Positions 23,477-34,150 of a stretch of DNA of 64,000 nucleotides are shown piece after piece. The translations under genes were made by a program, and so were the position numbers. Each line of letters starts with the position of its first letter. Positions within the stretch are counted from its first letter, which is position 1. The DNA is taken from positions 36,857,375 to 36,921,374 of the forward strand of contig CM034238.1 in NCBI GenBank assembly GCA_019916065.1, given 5' to 3'. The DNA is from Vitellaria paradoxa. Lineage: Eukaryota > Streptophyta > Magnoliopsida > Ericales > Sapotaceae. The notes under the pieces were generated by a model. That model had not been told where the DNA came from. It made no database searches and saw only the letters and a list, made by a program, of their open reading frames with translations.

Positions 23477-23722
23477 TTAATGGTCTTCTCCAAGATGTTG
23501 AGCCCTCTCGCGTCTGTGCCCAACACCAGGAGGGCTTGGACCTGAACTCTTCATGAGAGGCTTTCCACTCTGAAAACGTTCAATCTCAATGCCAATAGAG
23601 CTGTTACGAAGCCTTGAGCCACTCGATGGCCGTGCTTCTGCAGATAGAAATACAGAACCCAAAATGAGAGAAAGAAGAGGAAAGAAAATAATAAGAGATT
23701 GGAGACTTCTTCCGGCCATCAT
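23477..23722 (-). CDS. PIP/PIPL-like secreted signalling peptide precursor, 81 aa
   Basis: Single open frame without introns, starting at the first of two adjacent ATGs (23722-23720) and ending in TAA at 23477. Residues 1-28 form a signal peptide: a short basic start, then a hydrophobic core of about 20 residues, with a likely cut near SAEA-RPSS. The variable middle is rich in Ser and Arg. Residues 60-69 read SGPSPPGVGH, which fits the SGPSxxGxGH motif of PAMP-induced secreted peptides and their PIPL relatives (the CEP/IDA/PIP superfamily). Such precursors are exported and cut to a short hydroxyproline-bearing peptide that is sensed by receptor-like kinases in immunity and growth. Unusual: the motif is normally at or near the C terminus, but here RRERAQHLGEDH follows it, so C-terminal trimming at the Arg pair would be needed, or the ancestral stop has been lost. 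It lies alone in the spacer between the two arms. The family call is strong; activity is not proven. Confidence 0.82.
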   Translation of the reverse strand: MMAGRSLQSLIIFFPLLSLILGSVFLSAEARPSSGSRLRNSSIGIEIERFQSGKPLMKSSGPSPPGVGHRRERAQHLGEDH

Positions 23723-23820
23723 GCTCTTGATCAATATATGTGTATATATATATATCCTATATAATATAAATTGATGATATATATAGTGAGGTTCTATATA
23801 TATATGGGTGTGTGTACCTG

Positions 23821-23828
23821 TATTTATA
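23821..23828 (-). promoter_or_regulatory. TATA box of the peptide gene
   Basis: TATAAATA on the minus strand, about 100 bp upstream of the ATG. A start about 30 bp downstream would give a 5' UTR of roughly 70 nt. Several TATATA tracts between it and the ATG are alternative candidates. Confidence 0.5.
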
Positions 23829-25430
23829 GTATTTGTAGTGTTAGAGCTGAGGACAGTAGTGAAGCTTGGGGGAATTTTCGACTTCTGGGGGTATTTTTGT
23901 GGAAGTTGATGTAGTCCATCAGTAAATATTTACGAGAACATCTCGAATGATGTGATATATTTATAAATAGACATATTTTTTTATTGAAATTGTTTTTAAA
24001 AAATATTTAAAAATAATATATCAATGATATTTGTGAATAATAATAAAATTTGTCCCTGAGATTAGTCCAAGTGACCTGTGGATATACTCTCTATAATAAC
24101 TACACAGTTCGATTCTTGAGTTAAGTAAAGCGTGCGTGATGGGTAATGCATATCTCTTTGATTTACATATCGATTATGCAGTTCGTTGAGAAATGTAATA
24201 AATTGACATATCTCTGATTTACATATCGATTACGCAGTTCGTTGAGAAATACAATAAATCGATGAAGATTGTGGACTACCCAAAAAAAAAAAGCACAACT
24301 TTGTGTCCCATTATAATGTAAGGTTATTGATTAATAAAAGAGTCACATCATTTAATTCTTAGTTAAACTTTTAAATACGGGTCAATCAGAACTCACCAAT
24401 ATTTATTAATTTTTTTAATTTCTTCTAACTAAATTTCGTCACATATTATTTTTACTTTATTTTTTGTACTCTTCGTGTGTTTTTTTTGTCATTCAAACAC
24501 CAAACACCATTCGCATAACACTTATCATTTTGAAAATATAAGATTACAAAAATATTTTAATAAACTTTTAACAATTTTTTTTCTTACATAATAGTATTTT
24601 TTTATTTTACTTTTCAAATTGCGGTTGTGATTGTGAGTCAACACACGCGCTTTGTTCCGGACAAAAATGGGAAGTTTTGAGATCAGTTGCATCGACAAAT
24701 TCACTGCACTGATTTTGGCTTCGACAAAAATAGGCTTTAAGTGGTACCATTGGCTCCCAAGTTCATTAACCCAATCACACTTTTATCGTTTTTCTAAGGC
24801 ATATAGTCCAAAGGAAATCAGAAAATGTCATAGTGTTATCATTCATTCAGAGACCAAGACTTTGTCTTCTTCGATGAGAGAGAGAAAAACTAAAGGTGTG
24901 CATGTCCAAGTTACACCAAGAATTCACCAAATATTTATCAAATTTTTTAAATTTTGGAGTTAGAATCGAAGTGATAATTTTATAAAATTAAATAATTTAA
25001 CTTGGTCCACTAAAAAATTGTCGCGGATTAAGTTACCCGTGAATTACTTGATTCATAATTTTAACGAATTTGTATTTGATTTCAGTCTCATCCAAAATCG
25101 AGTTTTAAGTCTGAGTACTGTTCGACTACTTGATAAAATAATATTTATTGTTTATAGAAATTTCTATTTAAAAAACATTTCAAGTTTTTCGTCAAATATT
25201 TATTAATTATTAGTGTCCCACGACAATGTTGATTGTTTTATTAATGGATTCAGTTTCTAATTTATTCCTCCAATTAATAAATTAATAAAAACAATACATA
25301 AATTAAAGACGTATAATTTGAAGAGAATTTAAGAGAAATTTTAAATTTTTTATTGAAATATTTAAGTGTCATTTAATATATTTGTTTTGAATTTATTTTT
25401 CATTTTATAATTTTAAAAATAAGAAAAACA
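23829..25430. other. Intergenic region upstream of the peptide gene
   Basis: Contains the peptide gene's upstream region. A W-box core (TTGACC on the minus strand) lies near 24380-24385, a weak signal on its own. There is a local direct repeat at 24151-24262 and a GTTTGG-type MITE remnant near 24380-24510. A plus-strand open frame from the ATG at 24667 to 24963 (98 codons) has no recognisable domain and was not accepted as a gene. Confidence 0.5.
24151..24262 (+). repeat. Direct repeat of about 55 bp, two copies
   Basis: The segment with 'tttgatttacatatcgatta', then 'gcagttcgttgagaaat' and 'aataaat', occurs at about 24151-24206 and 24208-24262 with few changes. Confidence 0.7.
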
Positions 25431-25438
25431 GTTCAAAA

Positions 25439-25722
25439 CGTGTTTGGCCACTTGTATTTTCAAATTCTGTTTTAAAAAATAAGAAATAAGTTTACACGTA
25501 AAATGTAAAATGGCAAAAAGTCATTTTGAATATTTTCAATCTAAAATAAGAAAAATCTCAAAATACAAAAACAGAAAATATCAAATTAGATGCACTTTCT
25601 ATTTTTCAAATACATTTTTTCTATTTTTGTTATTTTGAGATTTTCAAAACACAAAATACATAAAAAAAAATAAGAAAACAAAAATAGAAACTGAAAAATA
25701 AAAATACATGCCAAATCCACCT
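25439..25722. mobile_element. MITE-like element of about 284 bp
   Basis: The ends read GTGTTTGGCCACTTGTATTTTC and, in reverse complement, GTGGATTTGGCATGTATTTT. The interior is AT-rich, made of forms of 'aaaatacaaaaacag' and their complement, so it folds back. No TSD could be fixed. Confidence 0.5.
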
Positions 25723-26304
25723 TAGGGTTTAAAGACCCTTTAGATTACAAACAATGAATAAATTTTACATCATTTTTGTATGAAACCTTTTACCTATAGC
25801 CATCTTTGGAATGTTGTTGCAAAATTTTCAAGTTTTAGGTCTTTAGAGTGTTTAAGACTCTCTCTCCCCCCATTCTTCTTCTTCCTTTTTTCTTTTTTCT
25901 TTTTTTTTTTTTTTTATCGGATCAACCCTCCTATTTTCAATTGCTTCATTCATTCTCTTCTTTGAGAATTCCTTTACTTATAGAGAGTCTTGAATAACTA
26001 TGTACCTAACTTCCTAAAAATTTAGGTACATCATTTGATTACATTGACTCATTTGAATTTGAGTACTAAATTTTATTTGCACTAGGTCAATGATTTTTTA
26101 AAAAATAAACTTTAGATATTTTGATTGTATTATTTGAATTTAGACGCTATTTGTGAGTTATGATGACTTTTTATGACTAATAAGACATTTAAATTTCATA
26201 ATTACGGTTAAAATTTACGTTTCAACAAAATGCTCCCTCGTGATTCACACGAATAAATTTTGGTTGACACACGGGAATTTGGTACAATGATGGCAACAAA
26301 TATT

Positions 26305-26338
<34 letters not shown>

Positions 26339-26515
26339 CTCTTTCTCAAGGCCAACAATTAGACCCTAATTTTATTGGGCTATGTAATTTTACCCTAGCT
26401 TCTCAAGTATTTGGTTTAAGGCCTATTTAATAATAGACCTTTTTTATTATTTGAATCTTTTATGTTGGGCCAATTTTGTTTCATTAGAAACAAGGGGTTT
26501 TTAGAGGCCGGTCAC
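25723..26515. other. Gene-free stretch with long poly-T tracts
   Basis: Pyrimidine-rich run at about 25858-25918 and a T run of about 29 bases ending near 26338. No supported gene. Confidence 0.6.
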
Positions 26516-26823
26516 TATTTATGAACTTATAAAGATTTAAGTCATACCCAAAAATCTTATTTGTGAATAAGTCACACTTGCAACAAAAAGACCAAAAAGG
26601 ATATCACACGTTTTTCACTACATTTCAAAACTGCCAGTTTTATCCGAAAATAGTGCACACTTTACTCATAACTTCCGTGACTTTCCATCTTCTTTATAAA
26701 GCAAGTAAAACTGATTTTTGGAAACAAAATCAAAACTGTTTGAGAAAAACCTAATTCCGCGACTTTCCATCTTCTTTACAAAATAAGCAAAACTGATTTT
26801 TGGAAACAAAATCAAAACTATTA

Positions 26824-26994
26824 AGGAAACAGTACCACATAATAAAACAATACCGCATAAAAAATAATACCACATAATAAAACATTATCGCATAAAAACA
26901 GTACCGCATAAAAACAGTACCACATAATAAAACAGTACCACATAATAAAACAGTACCGTATAAAAAAACAGTACCTCATTAAAACAGCACCATT
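26824..26994 (+). repeat. Minisatellite of 16-18 bp with ACAGTACCGCATAAAA units
   Basis: About ten units alternating ACAGTACCGCATAAAA and ACAGTACCACATAATAAAA, some mutated. The core ACAGTACC is the reverse complement of GGTACTGT, the core of the next array. Confidence 0.85.
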
Positions 26995-26997
26995 CTT

Positions 26998-28580
26998 TGC
27001 ATGATATAGTCATGCGGTACTGTTTTTGAACGAGCATGCATCGTAAAAAAAACAGTACCGCAGACATGTGGTACTGTCACACATGCGGTACTGTCGGTCA
27101 TTCGTTTGATATGTGAACTATTTTTGTGTTTACATGTGATGTTTGCATGATAGAGTCGTGCGGTACTGTTTTTGAACGAGCATGCATCCTAAAAAAAACA
27201 GTACCGCAGACATGTGGTACTGTCACACATGCGGTACTGTCGGTTATTCGTTTGATATGTGAACTATATTTGTGTTTACATGTGATGTTTGCATGATAGA
27301 GTCATGCGGTACTGTTTTTGAACGAGCATGCATCCTAAAAAAAACAGTACCGCAGACATGTGGTACTGTCACACATGCGGTACTGTCGGTCATTCGTTTG
27401 ATATGTGAACTATTTTTGTGTTTACATGTGATGTTTGCATGATAGAGTCATGCGGTACTGTTTTTGAACGAGCATGCATCCTAAAAAAAACAGTACCGCA
27501 GACATGTGGTACTGTCACACATGCGGTACTGTCGGTCATTCGTTTGATATGTGAACTATTTTTGTGTTTACATGTGATATTTACATGATAGAGTCGTGCG
27601 GTACTGTTTTTGAACGAGCATGCATCCTAAAAAAAACAGTACCGCAGATATGTGGTACTGTCACACATGCGGTACTGTCGGTTATTCGTTTGATATGTGA
27701 ACTATTTTTGTGTTTACATGTGATGTTTGCATGATAGAGTCGTGCGGTACTGTTTTTGAACAAGCATGCATCCTAAAAAAAAACAGTACCGCAGACATGT
27801 GGTAGCATCCTAAAAAAAACAGTACCGCAAACATGTGGTACTGTCACACATGCGGTACTGTCGGTCATTCGTTTGATATGTGAACTATTTTTGTGTTTAC
27901 ATGTGATGTTTGCATGATAGAGTCGTGCGGTACTGTTTTTGAACGAGCATGCATCCTAAAAAAAACAGTACCGCAGACATGTGGTACTGTCACACATGCG
28001 GTACTGTCGGTTATTCGTTTGATATGTGAACTATTTTTGTGTTTACATGTGATGTTTGCATGATATAGTCATGCGGTACTGTTTTTGAACGAGCATGCAT
28101 CCTAAAAAAAACAGTACCGCAGACATGTGGTACTGTCACACATGCGGTACTGTCGGTCATTCGTTTGATATGTGAACTATTTTTGTGTTTACATGTGATG
28201 TTTGCATGATAGAGTCATGCGGTACTGTTTTTGAACGAGCATGCATCCTAAAAAAAACAGTACCGCAGACACATGCGGTACTGTCACACATGCGGTACTG
28301 TCGGTCATTCGTTTGATATGTGAACTATTTTTGTGTTTACATGTGATGTTTGCATGATAGAGTCGTGCGGTACTGTTTTTGAACGAGCATGCATCCTAAA
28401 AAAAATAGTACCGCAGACATGTGATACTGTCATACATGCGGTACTGTCGATTATTCGTTTGATATGTGAACTATTTTTTGTATTTACATATGATGTTTGT
28501 ATGATAGAGTCATGCGGTACTGTTTTTGAACGCGGTACTGTTTTTGAACGAGCATGCATCCTAAAAAAAACAGTACCGCA
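26998..28580 (+). repeat. Tandem array, 11 units of about 146 bp
   Basis: Units starting with TGCATGATAGAGTCATGCGG (or close) begin at 26998, 27144, 27290, 27436, 27582, 27728, 27911, 28057, 28203, 28351 and 28498. Most spacings are exactly 146; one is 183 because a 37-bp part is doubled near 27800. Each unit has about four copies of GGTACTGT in either orientation, including a hairpin with GCGGTACTGTTTTT and AAAAACAGTACCGC separated by about 20 bp. Units are nearly identical, which points to recent amplification or homogenisation. Open frames across it are artefacts of the repeat. Confidence 0.93.
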
Positions 28581-28589
28581 GTCATGTGT

Positions 28590-28840
28590 TTAAATACGTA
28601 ATCTAAATCTGTATATATTCATTCGATCGACGTTAATCTCACAGCACAAACTCGCGTAATCCGTGTGTATTCATTCGTATATAATCCTTTAACAGATTTT
28701 TATATCACTATATGTTCACGCAATTGATAAGGAATGAAACAAAAACGGAAAACGTGATTTTCGGTTCCATAATTTTCGGCAACTACATCTCAGTTAATTA
28801 TAGAAAAAGGGCATTTAAGTCATATTATAAATTATATTCA
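28590..28840. other. Unique sequence between the array and the right terminal repeat
   Basis: Unlike the array it has no repeat structure apart from 'attcattcg' appearing twice. No gene seen. Confidence 0.5.
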
Positions 28841-29839
28841 AAACAAACTCGTGGGACCCACTCAAAAGTATGACTTAAATACAAAATTTTTCACATTAAT
28901 GTGACTTAAAAGTAATACTTTTTTTTGAGTGTGACTAATAACTTTAAAAGATTACCAAGTATGACTTGGATACAATTTTTCGATAATATTAAGACGGTCC
29001 GTACTGACAATGACCACTGAAGGATGGTGCACTTGCCTGTCGAAATGGACGATCACAATTCTTGGGTACTGCAGTGGTCCACAAACCAAGACTCAACTTG
29101 GGGAGAAAAAAAAAAAAAAAAAGTAGCTGGCCCTCGTATAATTGTCCGCCACTCATTTTAAATTATATTAATAAATTTTATTTTTAAATATTTTCAAAAT
29201 ATTTATTTACAAAAATTTTTACAAATTATATGAGTGCATTTGGAGTCCCGAAAAAATAAAAAAAATTAATAAATGGGATTGATGTAGTGTAAAAATGATA
29301 AGTGACAAAATGTCATTGGAGGAATTTGAAAACTTTTGAAATTTTTTAAAATTTTTTGATTTTTTTTTGCTCCAAACGAGCCTTACTAACTGAATTTTTG
29401 TTGTAGTATGTTAAAATAAATTTTATTTTTAAATAATACAATGTTTAATATAATTAATATATTATCCAATAAGTCAAAAATATTTTTATTATTTAACCTG
29501 TATTTTTTTAAAATGAAAAATAAAATTGTTAGATTAATTGATGTTGGGGAATTGTGTTTGAGAAAAAAATAGTAGACTGCTACTTTTTTGGTTTTTGTTT
29601 TTAAATAATTAAATTTATTTTTTTAAATTTTAAATTTCTTTTAAATATTAAAAGATAAAAATATTAAATTAATAAAAAATTAACAAATTAACGACTAAAA
29701 GTTAATTTATGTTTGGAATTTGCAGAAAAATTTACGCACTTGTTAAAAAAATTAGAATTTTCTAAATAAAAACAACAATTTTTTTAAAATTGGGTAAATT
29801 TTTTTGTTTTTAATTATTTGTTTGTACCATTATCTTTAT

Positions 29840-30160
29840 ATCCTCGGGCGGTAGAAGTACATTCCTTTGCGTTTTCTTGGAGGTTTCCTGTAAAATGGCA
29901 GTCGTCCCGCTCGGAGACTTTGGGGTTGACTCTGCATTCTTGAAAGTCTAGGCTGCGGATAGCAAAGGAAAGCAGTGTTAATTGAAATTGGAGTGCTGCA
30001 GTATCATCTTCTTCGTTTTCGGAACTTTATCATCATCACTAATCTCTCTGAGTCTGCTCAAGGTGAGTTTCCAGGATTGCTAATTTTCTATTTATCGTCT
30101 TTCTTCTTTGTTCTCGCTCTTATTTTGATATTGTTTGGAATATAAATTTTGTTTTTTAGG
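29840..30160 (+). other. First-exon-like module, copy R1 (right arm)
   Basis: Exon-like sequence ends GCTCAAG at 30062, followed by donor GTGAGTTTCC at 30063 and a pyrimidine-rich, intron-like stretch. It mirrors L1 at 11000-11400. No coding exon follows within the arm. Confidence 0.5.
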
Positions 30161-30594
30161 ATGACAATCTTACAATGAAAGTGCTCCAATGAAGTCCATA
30201 GTATCTTAAAATTCACATTATATATTCATGGAAATTATGCTCTGTTTTCACCATAAATAATTAATTTTTTTTTTAATTTTTGATAAATAGACAGATCTAG
30301 ATCTAGGTGGACCATGGCCAAAAATAATTCATCGATGGTTGATCCGTCATTTAAAATTGCATCCTTTTCTTTCCCTTTATAATTTTTCAAACTCAAGATG
30401 TAAAGTGGAGTATATTTATTACTAAGTTGATTTCAGGAATTGATTTTCAATATGGACGCATGTATATATCATTGCAGTTGAATTTTGCAGAATGATAACG
30501 GCTCAAATTGTTTGTACTCTTGTACATTACAGTAGTGCTCGATCGATATATATATGAAATGGTTCTTTTATACATATATATATATATATATATC

Positions 30595-30823
30595 TGTTCG
30601 GCAGCAAAAATTATCGTCGGAACTGCTGACCACGCCAACCGGAAATACAATCAACGACCTGCCGAATAAAAACAAAAGAAAGGTTACGGCCGGAGTGGAG
30701 GTCTCTGGCCGGAAAACCCTCCGATGATTAAGTCAGCAAGTCACTCAAAGAAGAAAACTTTTTCAGAGAAGAAATGAGTAGTAGCTTAAGTTGGCATTAG
30801 TCAGCTTAACTTTATTGTTCAGT
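30595..30823 (-). repeat. Truncated 3' LTR of the gag-only element
   Basis: Matches only the last ~230 bp of the LTR family; it joins gag sequence at about 30823 in the middle of the LTR. Confidence 0.88.
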
Positions 30824-32339
30824 GGCCCTTCCGCACCAACTCCTCCAGATGGTGCCGCAATGATCGGCAGGACCCGGTGCGACGCCCCCTATCTTGGTGA
30901 TAGGCACAATAATCCTTGGAATTCTCCTTTCTAAGGAAATCTGGCAGCTTCCCGGGCCATCTGAAATATGGCCTATTCTTGATTTGAGGGAGGATCTTAA
31001 AGATCGGCATCTTGAACACCATATTGATTGTCTGAAAGACAGACTTCTCTTCATCTAGGAATTGGGGGCCTTTTCCCCGAATTTTATCTCCTCTTTGGCC
31101 TTGGGATCTTCTTTCTTTCTGTTCGGCTGGCTGTGTCTCATCCTCCACCTTAGCATATTTCTCAATTCGGCACATGAGGTCTGACATATTGGCCGCGGGC
31201 TTTTTGGTCAAGGAGAGCCACAGCCTAGCCTCCTTCCGCAACCCCAACTTGAATGAAGTAACGGCCAGTTGCTCTGAACACTCTCCCACTTCATTATAGA
31301 GTTCCAAGTACCGGCAGGAATAATCTCTCAATGATTCTCCAGTTTTTCTCTTCATAGTAAGGAGAACGTCAGCGGTTTTTGGCTGTTTCGTGTTAGCCAA
31401 AAACCGGGTAACGAATTCCTCTGCTAGTTGCTGCCAACTCCAGATACTACCAGTGGGCAATTTATGGAACCATTAGAGTGCCGTATCCCCTAAACTAGAA
31501 GGAAATACTCTGCACATGAGATGGTCATTGCTACTCCAGAGCGCCATGGCTTGCATATAATGGCGATAATGGGCCAGGGGGTCAGTCCTCCCATCATAGA
31601 GATTAAGCCTTGGAGTTTGGAACTTCTTCGGAGGCTCTGCGTCAATAATTTCATCAATGAACGGAGAGGCTGAGATCCTCCCCAAAGCTTTCCTTGCCAT
31701 CATGCGTGTGCTCTGGCCCTGAGCACCCCATTCCTTTTCATGCCCCCAATCCTTTGCCTTTGCTTTTCCCGCATTCTTGCGTCTCAGAGTTACCTCTTCT
31801 TGCTCAAAGCTATCCGCATCTTCCGAGTGCGCCTCGTGAGTCTTTTTTGAAGGACTCTTTTTCAGGTGCACTTTGGTGAGCGGGCCAACGTCAGATCTCA
31901 CGTCACGTTTTCCAACAGTTTTAACATGGCGCGAGCCCTTCCTGGAAGGAGTGACATCACGTCGCGAGTAAGAACGTACCTCCTCTTGTTCATGGGTGTC
32001 CCCCTCATCTTCCTCAGTGGGGTCCTCATATAGAGCATCATAACTTTTGTCGGATTCCGAATCAGATTGATCAGAATCGGCTGCATGGCCCGCAGCAGAC
32101 TTTCTATTTTCCTTACTTAATTCTAGCAGAATCTCCTCCAATTCTGCTTGCTTCTCGCTGGCCTTAGCCATCAATTCCTCTCTTTGTTTTAGTGCCTCTG
32201 GGTACTCCGTTTTCCTCCTCCTGGCGTGCTCCAGACCCGGAGTCTGGATAACTAATGCACTCTCTTTAGTCTTGGCAGGGGTGGAACCGTCCCCTACCCG
32301 TGGAGATGGTGGTGGAGTAGTGTTTCCTCCTAAAGCCAT
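30819..32339 (-). pseudogene. Ty3/gypsy gag with one in-frame stop
   Basis: Start at the ATG at 32339. The first 288 residues comprise a Pro/Ser-rich start, a Lys/Glu-rich helical stretch, a long acidic and basic low-complexity region, and then RLNLYDGRTDPLAHYRHYMQ, the entry to the retrotransposon gag (PF03732-like) domain. A TAA at 31473-31475 falls just before WFHKLPTGSIWSWQQLAEEF. The same frame then continues to 30819 with ANTKQPKTADVLL, GESLRDYSCRYLELYNEV and a final CAYHQDRGRRTGSCRSLRHH. Gag forms the particle that packages the RNA. The single stop and the missing pol make this copy non-functional alone, though the rest of the frame is intact. Confidence 0.88.
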
Positions 32340-32437
32340 CGCGTGAATAAATGCTAGAAACTTGACAAAGAACTGAGAAAAAGGCTGATGAACAACAAGA
32401 CAGAGCTAATCAACGAGCCCCACGGTGGGCGCCAAAT

Positions 32438-32632
32438 GTTCGGCAGCAAAAACAGGAACTGCTGACCACGCCAATCGGAAATGTAATCAACGACCTGCCG
32501 AATAAAGACAAAAGAAAGGTTACGGCCGGAGTGGAAAATCTTCCGATGATTAAGTCAGCAAGTCACTCAAAGAAGAAAGCTTTTTCAGAGAAGAAATGAG
32601 TAGTAGCTTAAGTTGACAAAGAAATGAGTAGT
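32438..32632 (-). repeat. Internal LTR-end fragment from a local duplication
   Basis: A second copy of the LTR 3' end followed (on the minus strand) by TTTGGCGCCCACCGTGGGGC, the likely primer-binding region. It sits between two copies of the leader and gag start, so replication error or unequal exchange duplicated this block. The tRNA is not assigned. Confidence 0.8.
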
Positions 32633-32792
32633 AGAGGTGGAACCGTCCCCTACCCGTGGAGATGGTGGTGGAGTAGTGTTTCCTCCTGAAGTCATCGCGT
32701 GAATAAATGCTAGAAACTTGACAAAGAACTGAGAAAAAGGCTGATGAACAACAAGACAGAGCTAATCAACGAGCCCCACGGTGGCCGCTAAA

Positions 32793-33690
32793 TGTTCGGC
32801 AGCAAAAATTACCGTCGGAACTGCTGACCACGTCAACCGGAAATGCAATCAACGACCTGCCGAATAAAGACAAAAGAAAGGTTACGGCCGGAGTGGAGGT
32901 CTTTAGCTGGAAAACCCTCCGATGATTAAGTCAGCAAGTCACTCAAAGAAAAAAGCTTTTTCAGAGAAGAAATGAGTAGTAGCTTAAGTTGGCATTAGTC
33001 AGCTTACCTTTATTGTTCAGTGGGCTGTCCTATTTATAGTAATGTGAACAATAAATAAAATATACCTGTGACATGACATCATCCATGCTTCCGTGTTCCT
33101 TTTTTCCTTCCTTACTTTAAATGCCTTTCACAGTCCATTTAATGTCTCATACCTTTCATTTAATGCTTCTGGTAGATAAACACGGCAATATAGCCAGAAT
33201 TTCAGGGTCAAGCTATCTTCCTGTCACATCCGTCAACTACTTATAACGAAATGAGCTGACTTAGTTACTTCCTCAGTTACTTCCTTAGAGATAAATACCT
33301 AGTTCAGTCATAACTACGGTACATTTATGGTTATGAGCCCTTGTTAAGGCTGTGGGTCCCAAGCCCAACATTTACTAGCCGCCAATCGATGGGCCGAACA
33401 AATTGGCTACTGAGGTCTTCGGCTATAGCCACGTAACAACACATTATCCATAGATACTGAGAATCAGGGCATCCTTTGGAATACTAACTCAAAGACACAT
33501 ACCCGTGCACAACACTCACGTGGAACTCACGTGCCAACAATCAGCTATTCAGCGGAACGCCACGTGTCACGCTGCAACGTGCTCAGCGAATGACTACGTG
33601 GCTTACACAAATATGCTCGGCACTGGGCCACGTGGCACCTTAACTTTACTTGTTCGGCACTCCGTACGTCAAGTATTATTTTGCCCAACA
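32793..33690 (-). repeat. 5' LTR of the gag-only element, 898 bp
   Basis: Starts (minus strand) TGTTGGGCAAAAT and ends GCTGCCGAACA. Full-length relative of the solo LTR at 16599-17503. TATA box on the minus strand at 33031-33038; CACGTG at 33518-33523, 33527-33532, 33561-33566 and 33629-33634. Confidence 0.92.
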
Positions 33691-33867
33691 ATATCAAATC
33701 TCAAACAAACCAACTAGAGTTGCCCGCTAAGACCTGATTTGGTGACTCAGTTGCCTGATTTTCTTAGGAAACATCATCACAGCGTCATACAGTTTTAGAA
33801 TGGAGGGAAGAGAGAGAGAGAGAGAGAGAGAAAGATGCGGAAGGGGCATTTGCAGCCACTTCATTAC

Positions 33868-34012
33868 ATAGGCACCGTTTGGAGCTTCAAAAGACTCTAT
33901 AAACCTCTATAAATTTTTTGTCACATCAACTTTTTTCTTTCACTGCACGCATTATGAACTTACAACTTTTCTTACTTTATCTCATTTTTTATCACTCCAA
34001 ACACACACATAA
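33868..34012. mobile_element. Small MITE-like insertion with GTTTGG ends (right arm only)
   Basis: Bounded by GGCACCGTTTGGAGCTTC and ATCACTCCAAACACACAC. The left arm passes from 'gcagccacgtca' to 'ataatgtgtat' without it, so it is younger than the duplication. Confidence 0.5.
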
Positions 34013-34150
34013 TGTGTATATGTTTCGTGTGTGTATATATATATATGGAGTAGGGTAAAAATAGTTAAAATAAATATTTTTATTTTAAATATTTTTAAAA
34101 TTTTTATTTTTTATTTTTAAATATTTTATTTTTAAAAATAATGGATCTAA

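Larger units (their letters stand above)
26520..28978. mobile_element. TIR-flanked segment carrying the GGTACTGT array
   Basis: The left end has 'tttaagtcatacccaaaaat' then 'cttattt--gaataagtcacact'. The reverse complement of the right end has 'tccaagtcatacttggtaat' then 'ctttt---gttattagtcacact'. These are imperfect inverted repeats over about 50 bp. Within lie an 83-bp tandem duplication (about 26668-26825), a minisatellite, and the 146-bp array, but no transposase. A non-autonomous Mutator-like element is one option; no TSD was found, so this is tentative. Its right end coincides with the inner edge of the right arm. Confidence 0.5.
30595..33690 (-). mobile_element. Gag-only Ty3/gypsy element, 3.1 kb, TSD ATATC
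   Basis: Flanked by ATATC at 30590-30594 and 33691-33695. On the minus strand the order is: 5' LTR (33690-32793), leader, gag, then only the last ~230 bp of the 3' LTR (30823-30595). All of pol and the start of the 3' LTR are missing, so the end of gag runs straight into the LTR. A block comprising the LTR end, leader and gag start is present twice (about 32636-32985 and 32280-32632). The left arm lacks the element: 10280-10310 has the uninterrupted (TA)n target. It is non-autonomous and entered the right arm after the duplication. Confidence 0.93.

Noticed and set aside
24667..24963. 98-codon plus-strand open frame upstream of the peptide gene
   Set aside because: No domain, no codon bias, A+T-rich with Lys/Ile/Phe-rich translation; no promoter or conservation visible.
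26998..28580. Regular repeats resembling a CRISPR array
   Set aside because: The units are directly adjacent with no unique spacers, the period is 146 bp, and the host is a plant. It is a tandem satellite-like array.
28305..28593. Open frames of 84-86 codons on both strands in the array
   Set aside because: They repeat the 146-bp unit, exist on both strands at once, and contain no domain.
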